Below are positions 1 through 10,642 of a stretch of 64,000 nucleotides of DNA, piece by piece. Location of the stretch: assembly GCA_012861695.1 (NCBI GenBank), contig JAAOOA010000452.1, positions 175,001 to 239,000 of the forward strand, read 5' to 3'. Position numbers and translations under genes: made by a program. The notes beneath the pieces were generated by a model, which saw nothing but the letters and a program-made list of their open reading frames with translations, was not told the DNA's origin and ran no database searches. The stretch comes from Trematomus loennbergii. Lineage: Eukaryota > Chordata > Actinopteri > Perciformes > Nototheniidae. Each line of letters starts with the position of its first letter. The stretch's first letter is position 1.

Positions 1-3000
1 TCGTCTGTCCTAAACGTCAGGTAACAGGTGAGAGGTGTTTACTAAGAGTCAGGTAACAGGTGAGGGTGTTTACTAAGAGTCAGGTAACAGGTGAGAGGTG
101 TTTACTAAGAGTCAGGTAACAGGTGTGAGGTGTTTACTAAGAGTCAGGTAACAGGTGAGAGGTGTTTACTAAGAGTCAGGTAACAGGTGAGAGGTGTTTA
201 CTAAGAGTCAGGTAACAGGTGAGAGGTGTTTACTAAGAGTCAGGTAACAGGTGAGAGGTGTTACTAAGAGTCAGGTAACAGGTGAGAGGTGTTTACTAAG
301 AGTCAGGTAACAGGTGAGAGGTGTTTACTAAGAGTCAGGTAACAGGTGAGAGGTGTTTACTAAGAGTCAGGTAACAGGTGAGAGGTGTTTACTAAGAGTC
401 AGGTAACAGGTGAGAGGTGTTTACTAAGAGTCAGGTAACAGGTGAGAGTGTTTACTAAGAGTCAGGTAACAGGTGAGAGGTGTTTACTAAGAGTCAGGTA
501 ACAGGTGAGAGGTGTTTACTAAGAGTCAGGTAACAGGTGAGAGGTGTTTACCAAGAGTCAGGTAACAGGTGAGAGGTGTTTACCAAGAGTCAGGTAACAG
601 GTGAGAGGTGTTTACTAAGAGTCAGGTAACAGGTGAGAGGTGTTTACTAAGAGTCAGGTAACAGGTGAGAGGTGTTTACTAAGAGTCAGGTAACAGGTGA
701 GAGTGTTTACTAAGAGTCAGGTAACAGGTGAGAGGTGTTTACTAAGAGTCAGGTAACAGGTGAGAGGTGTTTACTAAGAGTCAGGTAACAGGTGAGAGGT
801 GTTTACTAAGAGTCAGGTAACAGGTGAGAGGTGTTTACTAAGAGTCAGGTAACAGGTGAGAGGTGTTTCTAAGATCAGGTAAACAGGTGTTAGGTGTTTA
901 CTAAGAGTCAGGTAACAGGTGAGAGGTGTTTTACTAAGAGTCAGGTAACAGGTGAGAGGTGTTTACTAAGAGTCAGGTAACAGGTGAGAGGTGTTTACTA
1001 AGAGTCAGGTAACAGGTGAGAGGTGTTTACTAAGAGTCAGGTAACAGGTGAGAGGTGTTTACTAAGAGTCAGGTAACAGGTGAGAGGTGTTTACTAAGAG
1101 TCAGGTAACAGGTGAGAGGTGTTTACTAAGAGTCAGGTAACAGGTGAGAGGCGTTTACTAAGAGTCAGGTAACAGGTGAGAGGTGTTTACTAAGAGTCAG
1201 GTAACAGGTGAGAGGTGTTTACTACGAGTCAGGTAACAGGTTGAGGTGTTTACTAAGAGTCAGGTAACAGGTGAGAGGTGTTTACTAAGAGTCAGGTAAC
1301 AGGTGTGAGGCGTTTACTAGAGTCAGGTAACAGGTGAGAGGTGTTTACTAAGAGTCAGGTAACAGGTGAGAGGTGTTTACTAAGAGTCAGGTAACAGGTG
1401 AGAGGTGTTTACTAAGAGTCAGGTAACAGGTGAGAGGTGTTTACTAAGAGTCAGGTAACAGGTGAGAGGTGTTTACTAAGAGTCAGGTAACAGGTGAGAG
1501 GTGTTTACTAAAGTCAGGTAACAGGTGTGAGGCGTTTACTAAGAGTCAGGTAACAGGTGAGAGGTGTTTACTAAGAGTCAGGTAACAGGTGAGAGGTGTT
1601 TACTAAGAGTCAGGTAACAGGTGAGAGGTGTTTACTAAGAGTCAGGTAACAGGTGAGAGGTGTTTACTAAGAGTCAGGTAACAGGTGAGAGGTGTTTACT
1701 AAGAGTCAGGTAACAGGTGAGAGGTGTTTACCACGAGTCAGGTAACAGGTGAGAGGTGTTTACTAAGAGTCAGGTAACAGGTGAGAGGTGTTTACTAAGA
1801 GTCAGGTAACAGGTGAGAGGTGTTTACTAAGAGTCAGGTAACAGGTGAGAGGTGTTACTAAGAGTCAGGTAACAGGTGAGAGGTGTTTACTAAGAGTCAG
1901 GTAACAGGTGAGAGGTGTTTACTAAGAGTCAGGTAACAGGTGAGAGGTGTTTACTAAGAGTCAGGTAACAGGTGAGAGGTGTTTACCACGAGTCAGGTAA
2001 CAGGTGAGAGGTGTTTACTAAGAGTCAGGTAACAGGTGAGAGGTGTTTACTAAGAGTCAGGTAACAGGTGTGAGGTGTTTACTAAGAGTCAGGTAACAGG
2101 TGAGAGGTGTTTACTAAGAGTCAGGTAACAGGTGAGAGGTGTTTACTAAGAGTCAGGTAACAGGTGAGAGGTGTTTACTAAGAGTCAGGTAACAGGTGAG
2201 AGGTGTTTACCACGAGTCAGGTAACAGGTGAGAGGTGTTTACTAAGAGTCAGGTAACAGGTGAGAGGTGTTTACTAAGAGTCAGGTAACAGGTGTGAGGT
2301 GTTTACTAAGAGTCAGGTAACAGGTGAGAGGTGTTTACTAAGAGTCAGGTAACAGGTGAGAGGTGTTTACTAAGAGTCAGGTAACAGGTGAGAGGTGTTT
2401 ACTAAGAGTCAGGTAACAGGTGAGAGGTGTTTACTAAGAGTCAGGTAACAGGTGAGAGGTGTTTACTAAGAGTCAGGTAACAGGTGAGAGGTGTTTACTA
2501 AGAGTCAGGTAACAGTGAGAGGTGTTTACTAAGAGTCAGGTAACAGGTGAGAGGTGTTACTAAGAGTCAGGTAACAGGTGTGAGGTGTTTACTAAGAGTC
2601 AGGTAACAGGTGTGAGTGTTTACTAAGAGTCGGTAACAGGTGTGAGGTGTTTACTAAGAGTCAGGTAACAGGTGAGAGGTGTTTACTAAGAGTCAGGTAA
2701 CAGGTGAGAGGTGTTACTAAGAGTCAGGTAACAGGTGAGAGGTGTTTACTAAGAGTCAGGTAACAGGTGTGAGGTGTTTACTAAGATCAGGTAACAGGTG
2801 AGAGGTGTTTACTAAGAGTCAGGTAACAGGTGAGAGGTGTTTACTAAGAGTCAGGTAACAGGTGTGAGGTGTTTACTAAGATCAGGTAACAGGTGAGAGG
2901 TGTTTACTAAGAGTCAGGTAACAGTGTGAGGTGTTTACTAAGAGTCAGGTAACAGGTGAGAGGTGTTTACTAAGAGTCAGGTAACAGGTGAGAGGTGTTT

Positions 3001-6000
3001 ACTAAGAGTCAGGTAACAGGTGAGAGGTGTTTACTAAGAGTCAGGTAACAGGTGAGAGGTGTTTACTAAGAGTCAGGTAACAGGTGAGAGGTGTTTACTA
3101 AGAGTCAGGTAACAGGTGAGAGGTGTTTACTAGAGTCAGGTAACAGGTGAGAGGTGTTTACTAGAGTCAGGTAACAGTGAGAGGTGTTTACTAAGAGTCA
3201 GGTAACAGGTGAGAGGTGTTTACTAAGAGTCAGGTAACAGGTGTGAGGTGTTTACTAAGAGTCAGGTAACAGGTGAGAGGTGTTTACTAAGAGTCAGGTA
3301 ACAGGTGAGAGGTGTTTACTAAGAGTCAGGTAACAGTGAGAGGTGTTTACTAAGAGTCAGGTAACAGGTGAGAGGTGTTTACTAAGAGTCAGGTAACAGG
3401 TGAGAGGTGTTTACTAAGAGTCAGGTAACAGGTGAGAGGTGTTTACTAAGAGTCAGGTAACAGGTGAGAGGTGTTTACTAAGAGTCAGGTAACAGGTGAG
3501 AGGCGTTTACTAAGAGTCAGGTAACAGGTGAGAGGTGTTTACTAAGAGTCAGGTAACAGGTGAGAGGTGTTTACTACGAGTCAGGTAACAGGTGTGAGGT
3601 GTTTACTAAGAGTCAGGTAACAGGTGAGAGGTGTTACTAAGAGTCAGGTAACAGGTTGAGGCGTTTACTAAGAGTCAGGTAACAGGTGAGAGGTGTTTAC
3701 TAAGAGTCAGGTAACAGGTGAGAGGTGTTTACTAAGAGTCAGGTAACAGGTAGAGGTGTTTACTAAGAGTCAGGTAACAGGTGAGAGGTGTTTACTAAGA
3801 GTCAGGTAACAGGTGAGAGGTGTTTACTAAGAGTCAGGTAACAGGTGAGAGGTGTTTACTAAGAGTCAGGTAACAGGTGAGGCGTTTACTAAGAGTCAGG
3901 TAACAGGTGAGAGGTGTTTACTAAGAGTCAGGTAACAGGTGAGAGGTGTTTACTAAGAGTCAGGTAACAGGTGAGAGGTGTTTACTAAGAGTCAGTAACA
4001 GGTGAGAGGTGGTTTACTAAGAGTCAGGTAACAGGTGAGAGGTGTTTACTAAGAGTCAGGTAACAGGTGAGAGGTGTTTACCACGAGTCAGGTAACAGGG
4101 AGAGGTGTTTACTAAGAGTCAGGTAACAGGTGAGAGGTGTTTACTAAGAGTCAGGTAACAGGTGAGAGGTGTTTACTAAGAGTCAGGTAACAGGTGAGAG
4201 GTGTTTACTAAGAGTCAGGTAACAGGTGAGAGGTGTTTACTAAGAGTCAGGTAACAGGTGAGAGGTGTTTACTAAGGTCAGGTAACAGGTGAGAGGTGTT
4301 TACTAGAGTCAGGTAACAGGTGAGAGGTGTTTACCACGAGTCAGGTAACAGGTGAGAGGTGTTTACTAAGAGTCAGGTAACAGGTGAGAGGTGTTTACTA
4401 AGAGTCAGGTAACAGGTGTGAGGTGTTTACTAAGAGTCAGGTAACAGGTGAGAGGTGTTTACTAAGAGTCAGGTAACAGGTGAGAGGTGTTTACTAAGAG
4501 TCAGGTAACAGGTGAGAGGTGTTTACTAAGAGTCAGGTAACAGGTGAGAGGTGTTTACCACGAGTCAGGTAACAGGTGAGAGGTGTTTACTAAGAGTCAG
4601 GTACAGGTGAGAGGTGTTTACTAAGAGTCAGGTAACAGGTGTGAGGTGTTTACTAAGAGTCAGGTAACAGGTGAGAGGTGTTTACTAAGAGTCAGGTAAC
4701 AGGTGAGAGGGTTTACTAAGAGTCAGGTAACATGTGGAGAGGTGTTTACTAAGTCAGGTAACAGGTGAGAGGTGTTTACTAAGAGTCAGGTAACAGGTGA
4801 GAGGTGTTTACTAAGAGTCAGGTAACAGGTGAGAGGTGTTTACTAAGAGTCAGGTAACAGGTGAGAGGTGTTTACTAAGAGTCAGGTAACAGGTGAGAGG
4901 TGTTTACTAAGAGTCAGGTAACAGGTGTGAGGTGTTTACTAAGAGTCAGGTAACAGGTGTGAGGTGTTTACTAAGAGTCAGGTAACAGGTGTGAGGTGTT
5001 TACTAAGAGTCAGGTAACAGTGAGAGGTGTTTACTAAGAGTCAGGTAACAGGTGAGAGGGTGTTTACTAAGAGTCAGGTAACAGGTGAGAGGTGTTTACT
5101 AAGAGTCAGGTAAACAGGTGTGTGGTGTTTACTAAGAGTCAGGTAACAGGTGAGAGGTGTTTACTAAGAGTCAGGTAACAGGTGAGAGTGTTTACTAAGA
5201 GTCAGGTAACAGGTGTGAGGTGTTTACTAAGAGTCAGGTAACAGGTGAGAGGTGTTTACTAAGAGTCAGGTAACAGGTGTGAGGTGTTTACTAAGAGTCA
5301 GGTAACAGGTGAGAGGTGTTTACTAAGAGTCAGGTAACAGGTGAGAGGTGTTTACTAAGAGTCAGGTAACAGGTGAGAGGTGTTTACTAAGAGTCAGTAA
5401 CAGGTGAGAGGTGTTTACTAAGAGTCAGGTAACAGGTGAGAGGTGTTTACTAAGAGTCAGGTAACAGGTGAGAGGTGTTTTACTAAGAATCAGGTAACAG
5501 GTGAGAGGTGTTTACTAAGAGTCAGGTAACAGGTGAGAGGTGTTTACTAAGAGTCGGTAACAGGTGTTAGGTGTTTACTAAGAGTCAGGTAACAGGTGAG
5601 AGGTGTTTACTAAGAGTCAGGTAACAGGTGAGAGGTGTTTACTAAGAGTCAGGTAACAGGTGTAGGTGTTTACTAAGAGTCAGGTAACAGGTGAGGTGTT
5701 TACTAAGAGTCAGGTAACAGGTGAGAGGTGTTTACTAAGAGTCAGATAACAGGTGAGAGGTGTTTACTAAGAGTCAGGTAACAGGTGAGAGGTGTTACTA
5801 AGAGTCAGGTAACAGGTGAGAGGTGTTTACTAAGAGTCAGGTAACAGGTGAGAGGTGTTTACTAAGAGTCAGGTAACAGGTGAGAGGTGTTTACTAAGAG
5901 TCAGGTAACAGGTGAGAGGTGTTTACTAAGAGTCAGGTAACAGGTGAGAGGTGTTTACTAAGAGTCAGGTAACAGGTGAGGTGTTTACTAAGAGTCAGGT

Positions 6001-7712
6001 AACAGGTGAGAGGTGTTTACTAAGAGTCAGGTAACAGGTGAGAGGTGTTTACTAAGAGTCAGGTAACAGGTGAGGTGTTACTAAGAGTCAGGTAACAGGT
6101 GAGAGGTGTTTACTAAGAGTCAGTAACAGGGAGAGTGTTTACTAAGAGTCAGGTAACAGGGTGAGGTGTTTACTAGAGTCAGGTAACAGGTGAGAGGTGT
6201 TTACTAAGAGTCAGGTAACAGGTGTGAGGTGTTTACTAAGAGTCAGATAACAGGTGAGAGTGTTTACTAAGAGTCAGGTAACAGGTGAGAGGTGTTTACT
6301 AAGAGTCAGGTAACAGGTGAGAGGTGTTTACTAAGAGTCAGGTAACAGGTGAGAGGTGTTTACTACGAGTCAGGTAACAGTGAGAGGTGTTTACTAAGAG
6401 TCAGGTAACAGGTGAGAGGTGTTTACTACGAGTCAGGTAACAGGTGAGAGGTGTTTACTAGAGTCAGGTAACAGGTGTGAGGTGTTTACTAAGAGTCAGG
6501 TAACAGGTGAGAGGTGTTTACTAAGAGTCAGGTAACAGGTGAGAGGTGTTTACTAAGAGTCAGGTAACAGGTGAGAGGTGTTTACTACGAGTCAGGTAAC
6601 AGGTGAGAGGTGTTTACTAAGAGTCAGGTAACAGGTGAGAGGTGTTACTAAGAGTCAGGTAACAGGTGAGAGGTGTTTACTAAGAGTCAGGTAACAGGTG
6701 AGAGTGTTTACTAAGAGTCAGGTAACAGGTGAGAGGTGTTTACTAAGAGTCAGTAACAGGTGAGAGGTTTTACTAAGAGTCAGGTAACAGGTGAGAGGTG
6801 TTTACTAAGAGTCAGGTAACAGGTGAGAGGTGTTACTAAGAGTCAGGTACAGGGAGAGTGTTTACTAAGAGTCAGGTAACAGGTGTGAGGTGTTTACTAA
6901 GAGTCAGGTAACAGGTGTGAGGTGTTTACTAAAGAGTCAGGTAACAGGTGTGAGGTGTTTACTAAGAGTCAGGTAACAGGTGTGAGGTGTTTACTAAGAG
7001 TCAGGTAACAGGTGAGGTGTTTACTAAGAGTCAGGTAACAGGTGTGAGGTGTTTACTAAGAGTCAGGTAACAGGTGTGAGGTGTTTACTAAGAGTCAGGT
7101 AACAGGTGTGAGGTGTTTACTAAGAGTCATGTAACAGGTGAGAGGTGTTTACTAAGAGTCAGGTAACAGGTGAGAGGTGTTTACTAAGAGTCAGGTAACA
7201 GGTGAGAGGTGTTTACTAAGAGTCAGGTAACAGGGTGTGAGGTGTTTACTAAGAGTCAGGTAACAGGTGAGAGGTGTTTACTAAGAGTCAGGTAACAGGT
7301 GAGAGGGTTTACTAAGAGTCAGGTAACAGGTGAGAGGTGTTTTACTAAGAGTCAGGTAACAGGTGAGAGGTGTTTACTAAGAGTCAGGTAACAGGTGAGA
7401 GGTGTTTACTAAGAGTCAGTAACAGGTGAGAGGTGTTTACTAAGAGTCAGGTAACAGGTGAGAGGTGGTTTACTAAGATCAGGTAACAGGTGAGGTGTTT
7501 ACTAAGAGTCAGGTAACAGGTGAGAGGTGTTTACTAAGAGTCAGGTAACAGGTGAGGTGTTTACTAAGAGTCAGGTAACAGTGAGAGGTGTTTACTAAGA
7601 GTCAGGTAACAGGTGAGAGGTGTTTACTAAGAGTCAGGTAACAGGTGTGAGGTGTTTACTAAGAGTCAGGTAACAGGTGAGAGGTGTTTACTAAGAGTCA
7701 GGTAACAGGTGT
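1..7712. repeat. 32-bp minisatellite, about 240 copies (mboat2 intron 3)
   Basis: Head-to-tail copies of a 32-bp unit with core gtttactaagagtcaggtaa followed by caggtgagaggt. Copies differ by single substitutions (gtgtg for gagag, ccacg for ctaag) and by many one-base losses. The array runs off the left edge and stops 13 bp from the mboat2 exon 3 donor. No coding potential is seen. Confidence 0.98.
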
Positions 7713-7725
7713 GTGTTTGTCTCAC

Positions 7726-7803
7726 TTGTGCATGTGCTGGGCTCCGGTCAGCAACATGATGACGTAGGTGAGTCCGCTCTGGAGCAGGAAGTGAAGCGCG
7801 TAC
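7726..7803 (-). CDS. mboat2: mboat2 coding exon 3
   Basis: The acceptor is tgtgcag and the donor gtgagac. It completes the split Trp and then encodes YALHFLLQSGLTYVIML with a HMH end, leaving AA of an Asn or Lys codon. The 32-bp minisatellite begins only 13 bp inside the following intron. Confidence 0.87.
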
Positions 7804-9958
7804 CTGCACACAACAGGAGTCACTCTCAGAGCAGCTGCAGAGTAGATGTGGGAATTACAACAACATCATATACTGTTTATAAGAGACACCTTCAAAGGAC
7901 ACTTATTGTGCTAAACCCTCTTCTTCATGTCTCTTCTTCATCAACATGTGTCCCCTCTTCTTCATGTCTCTTCTTCATCAACATGTGTCCCCTCTTCTTC
8001 ATGTCTCTTCTTCATCAACATGTGTCCCCTCTTCTTCATGTCTCTTCTTCATCAACATGTGTCCCCTCTTCTTCATGTCTCTTCTTCATCAACATGTGTC
8101 CCCTCTTCTTCATGTCTCTTCTTCATCAACATGTGTCCCCTCTTCTTCATGTCTCTTCTACATCAACATGTGTCCCCTCTTCTTCATGTCTCTTCTTCAT
8201 CAACATGTGTCCCCTCTTCTTCATGTCTCTTCTACATCAACATGTGTCCCTCTTCTTCATGTCTCTTCTACATCAACATGTGTCCCCTCTTCTTCATGTC
8301 TCTTCTACATCAACATGTGTCCCCTCTTCTTCATGTCTCTTCTTCATCAACATGTGTCCCCTCTTCTTCATGTCTCTTCTACATCAACATGTGTCCCCTC
8401 TTCTTCATGTCTCTTCTACATCAAGGTATCATAAAAACCTGTCTGAAAATGAGCTGATCAGATTTTGGCCACTTGATGATGTCATAACGATGTTTTGTCT
8501 CGTGTAACCATTAGCCAATCAGCAACCAAGGTAACCCCCCCCCCTTATTGTCCTCTAACCACAGTGTTCCCCTCACCATCCGAAGCAGAAGAAAGCGAAG
8601 TAGAGCCCCAGGCCGGTGGCCACCAGGTGTCTGGTGAGGGGCCGGGTGCTGCTGGGAGGGAGGAAGAGACGAAACCAGAAGGCCGACAGCAGCGCACCCA
8701 GCTGACACGCCACGAAGTTCACCTGCCAGACACAGAGCAGAGTACGGAGCTAGAAGGGGAAAAGCCTTGGTGTGAAAGGGGTATAAAAGAATCAGCTCTA
8801 AAAGCTCCAGACTCAGAGACAGCTTCATCCCACAGATCGTAAGTCAATTAAAAAAATCTTGAGGAAGAAATGCGAAATTATACAAAAAAGAAGTTTCAGT
8901 GGAAAATTATATTTCAAAAGCCCCAAAATGTCATATTTTTTTAATGTTTAAAAAAATATTATGTCTCCAGTATAATATTGTTATTATTATTATGTGCAAT
9001 GATCATTATACTATATTCCCAAATTGGGATTAATAAAGTACATTTGATCTTATCTTACTCCTGCTGCTTCTCCATGAATATGTACTTCTATCAAAACATG
9101 TTTTTTAATACTCTGTGCTTTATATTAAAAATCTTTTTATGCTTTAAGAAAATATTATATTTTTCATTAAAACGATTATTATGTCTCCAGTATAATATCG
9201 TTATTATTATGATTTGCAATAACCCTAACCTATCTACCACAGTCCTGCTGCTTCTCCCTGAATGTGTACTTCTGTAAAACATGTATTTGAATAGCCTACG
9301 CTTTTTATATATTATCTCTACTTTGCTGTAACACGTCGCCTCAGACCCCCGGCCTCCCTCCTCTCTCCGCGGTGCTCAGACCCCCGGCCTCCCTCCTCTC
9401 TCCGCGGTGCTCAGACCCCCGGCCTCTCCTCCTCTCTCCGCGGTGCTCAGACCCCCGGCCTCCCCTCCTCTCTCCCCGCTCTGAGTGTCTCTCCCCCCGG
9501 CCTCTCCTCTCTCCCGCTCTGAGTGTCTCTCCCCCCGGCCTCTCCTCTCTCCCCGCTCTGAGTGCCTCTCCCCCCGGCCTCCCCTCCTCTCTCCCGCTCT
9601 GAGTGTCTCTCCCCCCGGCCTCTCCTCTCTCCCCGTCTGAGTGTCTCTCCCCCCGGCCTCTCCTTCTCCCCGCTCTGAGTGCCTCTCCCCCCGGCCTCCC
9701 TCCTCTCTCCCCGCTCTGAGTGCCTCTCCCCCGGCCTCTCCTCTCTCCCCGCTCTGAGTGTCTCTCCCCCCGGCCTCTCCTCTCTCCCCGCTCTGAGTGT
9801 CTCTCCCCCCCGCCTCTCCTCTCTCCCCTCTGAGTGCCTCTCCCCCCGGCCTCTCCTCCCTCCCCGGTTACCTGGTCCAGAGGCAGGCTGGTGATGTCGC
9901 TGAGTGGCTGCAGGAGGCTGGACCCGGTGCAGGAGGTGAGTCTGCTCTCCTCCTCCAT
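7726..9958 (-). CDS. mboat2: MBOAT2-type lysophospholipid acyltransferase, 5' part (exons 1-3)
   Basis: Membrane-bound O-acyltransferases of the MBOAT1/2 group re-acylate lysophospholipids in the endoplasmic reticulum. Three exons are visible on the minus strand: 9958-9872 (29 codons, starts MEEESRLTSC), 8722-8577 and 7803-7726. Junctions are GT/AG and phases agree (0, then 2). The joined N-terminus has the family start, TGSxLLQPLS followed by LPLDQVNFV, a hydrophobic segment ending AFWFRLFL, a second ending FAFFCFGW, and a third with YALHFLLQSGLTYVIM. The last block resembles MBOAT2 more than MBOAT1. No frame breaks are seen. The catalytic Asn and His lie in later exons beyond the left edge. 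Intron 3 is at least 7.7 kb and filled by a minisatellite. The gene is divergent from cep43 across 600 bp. MBOAT1 or a fish-specific paralogue cannot be excluded. Confidence 0.85.
7921..8424. repeat. 37-bp minisatellite (mboat2 intron 2)
   Basis: About 13 copies of a pyrimidine-rich unit, atgtctcttcttcatcaaca followed by tgtgtcccctcttcttc, with ttc/tac variants. The flank at 8,425-8,540 (gatgttttgtctcgtgta, then agccaatcagcaaccaagg and a C run) matches the flank of a single copy at 22,375-22,490, so the array grew inside an interspersed element. Confidence 0.95.
8577..8722 (-). CDS. mboat2: mboat2 coding exon 2
   Basis: The acceptor is ctggcag and the donor gtgagg. It holds 48 codons plus two bases of a split Trp codon. 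It encodes VNFVACQLGALLSAFWFR and then LVATGLGLYFAFFCFG, two predicted membrane segments. Confidence 0.88.
8723..9343. other. mboat2 intron 1, AT-rich part with a degenerate duplication
   Basis: There is no exon signal. The segments beginning attatgtctccagtataata at about 8,960 and 9,179 are followed by the same order of sub-blocks (tcctgctgcttctcc, then tgtacttct), an imperfect duplication of about 0.2 kb. The piece gggattaataaagtac resembles the tail of fish retroposons. Confidence 0.55.
9344..9866. repeat. GC-rich minisatellite abutting the mboat2 exon 1 donor
   Basis: Variable units of roughly 35-38 bp with core ctgagtgtctctccccccgg followed by cctctcctctctccccgct. The first units at 9,344-9,480 carry cgcggtgctcagaccccc instead. 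The array ends about 5 bp from the donor of mboat2 exon 1. Confidence 0.93.
9872..9958 (-). CDS. mboat2: mboat2 coding exon 1
   Basis: The ATG is at 9958-9956, followed by 29 codons ending LPLDQ, then donor gtaacc. It ends in phase 0. This start is chosen because it gives the family N-terminus directly before the VNF of exon 2. Reading on past the donor runs into a GC-rich minisatellite that stays open by chance. Confidence 0.85.
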
Positions 9959-10558
9959 GGCTCTGCGGGGCTGCGGCTCCTCTGGGTCCGGCAGGAGGAG
10001 CTCACAGGCGGGAGAGGAGGCTCCGTGATCCGCCGGCAGTCGACTGATGATGCTGCTTCCTCCTCTTCCTCCTTCTCCTCTTCCTCAGTCTATCCGACTG
10101 ATGATGCTGCTTCCTCCTCCTCCTCCTCCTCCTCTTCCTCCCCCTCCCCTCTTCCTCCTCTTCAGTCTGTCTGTACCCCATCACATCATCTTCTTCATAT
10201 TATTCTAAATACAGGGGAAATACACATGCAGTAACATCACCATGTGTGTTTCTTATTGTGTTCTTTATTTTTATTAACGTGTGCATACTTTTAAATAAGT
10301 AGACTATTCTCCTCTGTTGTAATCATGTACATAAAAGTAGAAGTACACAGATCTTGTGCTTTAGTAGTAGAAGTAACAGATATTGTACTCCAGTAAAAGT
10401 AGAAGTACTCAGATGTTGTACTCCAGTAGAAGTAGAAGTAGAAGTACACAGATCCAGAGGGGCGGTATTGCACCTTTAAGCTTGAGGCGCAGTAGCACCG
10501 GAAGCAGAAGCTTTGTTTTGGTTTGTTAGCAGTTAGCAGTTAGCAGTTAGCTGTCATC
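9959..10558. promoter_or_regulatory. Divergent mboat2/cep43 promoter interval
   Basis: The two start codons face away from each other across 600 bp. Next to cep43 are a GC box (ggggcgg, 10,459-10,465) and an ETS-type site (ccggaag, 10,498-10,504), with no clear TATA box, as is usual for housekeeping promoters. A duplicated pyrimidine tract of tcc/ctt triplets lies at about 10,050-10,165, and a degenerate 35-bp repeat (agaagtactcagatgttg type) at about 10,335-10,450. Promoter activity is inferred. Confidence 0.6.
10498..10504 (+). promoter_or_regulatory. ETS-type site upstream of cep43
   Basis: ccggaag lies 55 bp upstream of the cep43 ATG, matching the core ETS/GABP motif common in TATA-less promoters. 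It is a motif match only. Confidence 0.4.
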
Positions 10559-10642
10559 ATGTCGGCCACAGAGGACGACACGGAGCTGCGGGACCTTCTG
10601 ATCCAGAACCTGGAGAACAACGGTCTGCTCAACAAGCTCAAG
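10559..10642 (+). CDS. cep43: cep43 exon 1
   Basis: 28 codons, MSATEDDTELRDLLIQNL and on to NKLK, ending in phase 0. The donor AAG|gtcctc is weak beyond GT. The ATG context (tcatcATGt) is not a strong Kozak match, but it is the only in-frame ATG before the conserved block. Confidence 0.9.

Noticed and set aside
1..7712. CRISPR-like regular repetition
   Set aside because: Units are contiguous with no unique spacers, and the setting is a vertebrate intron.
7713..8507. Plus-strand frames across the 37-bp array
   Set aside because: Repeat translation overlapping the true mboat2 exon 3 on the opposite strand.
9341..9871. Continuation of the mboat2 exon 1 frame through an Arg/Gly/Glu-rich stretch
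   Set aside because: The family protein leaves this frame at the gtaacc donor at 9,871. The rest is a GC-rich minisatellite.
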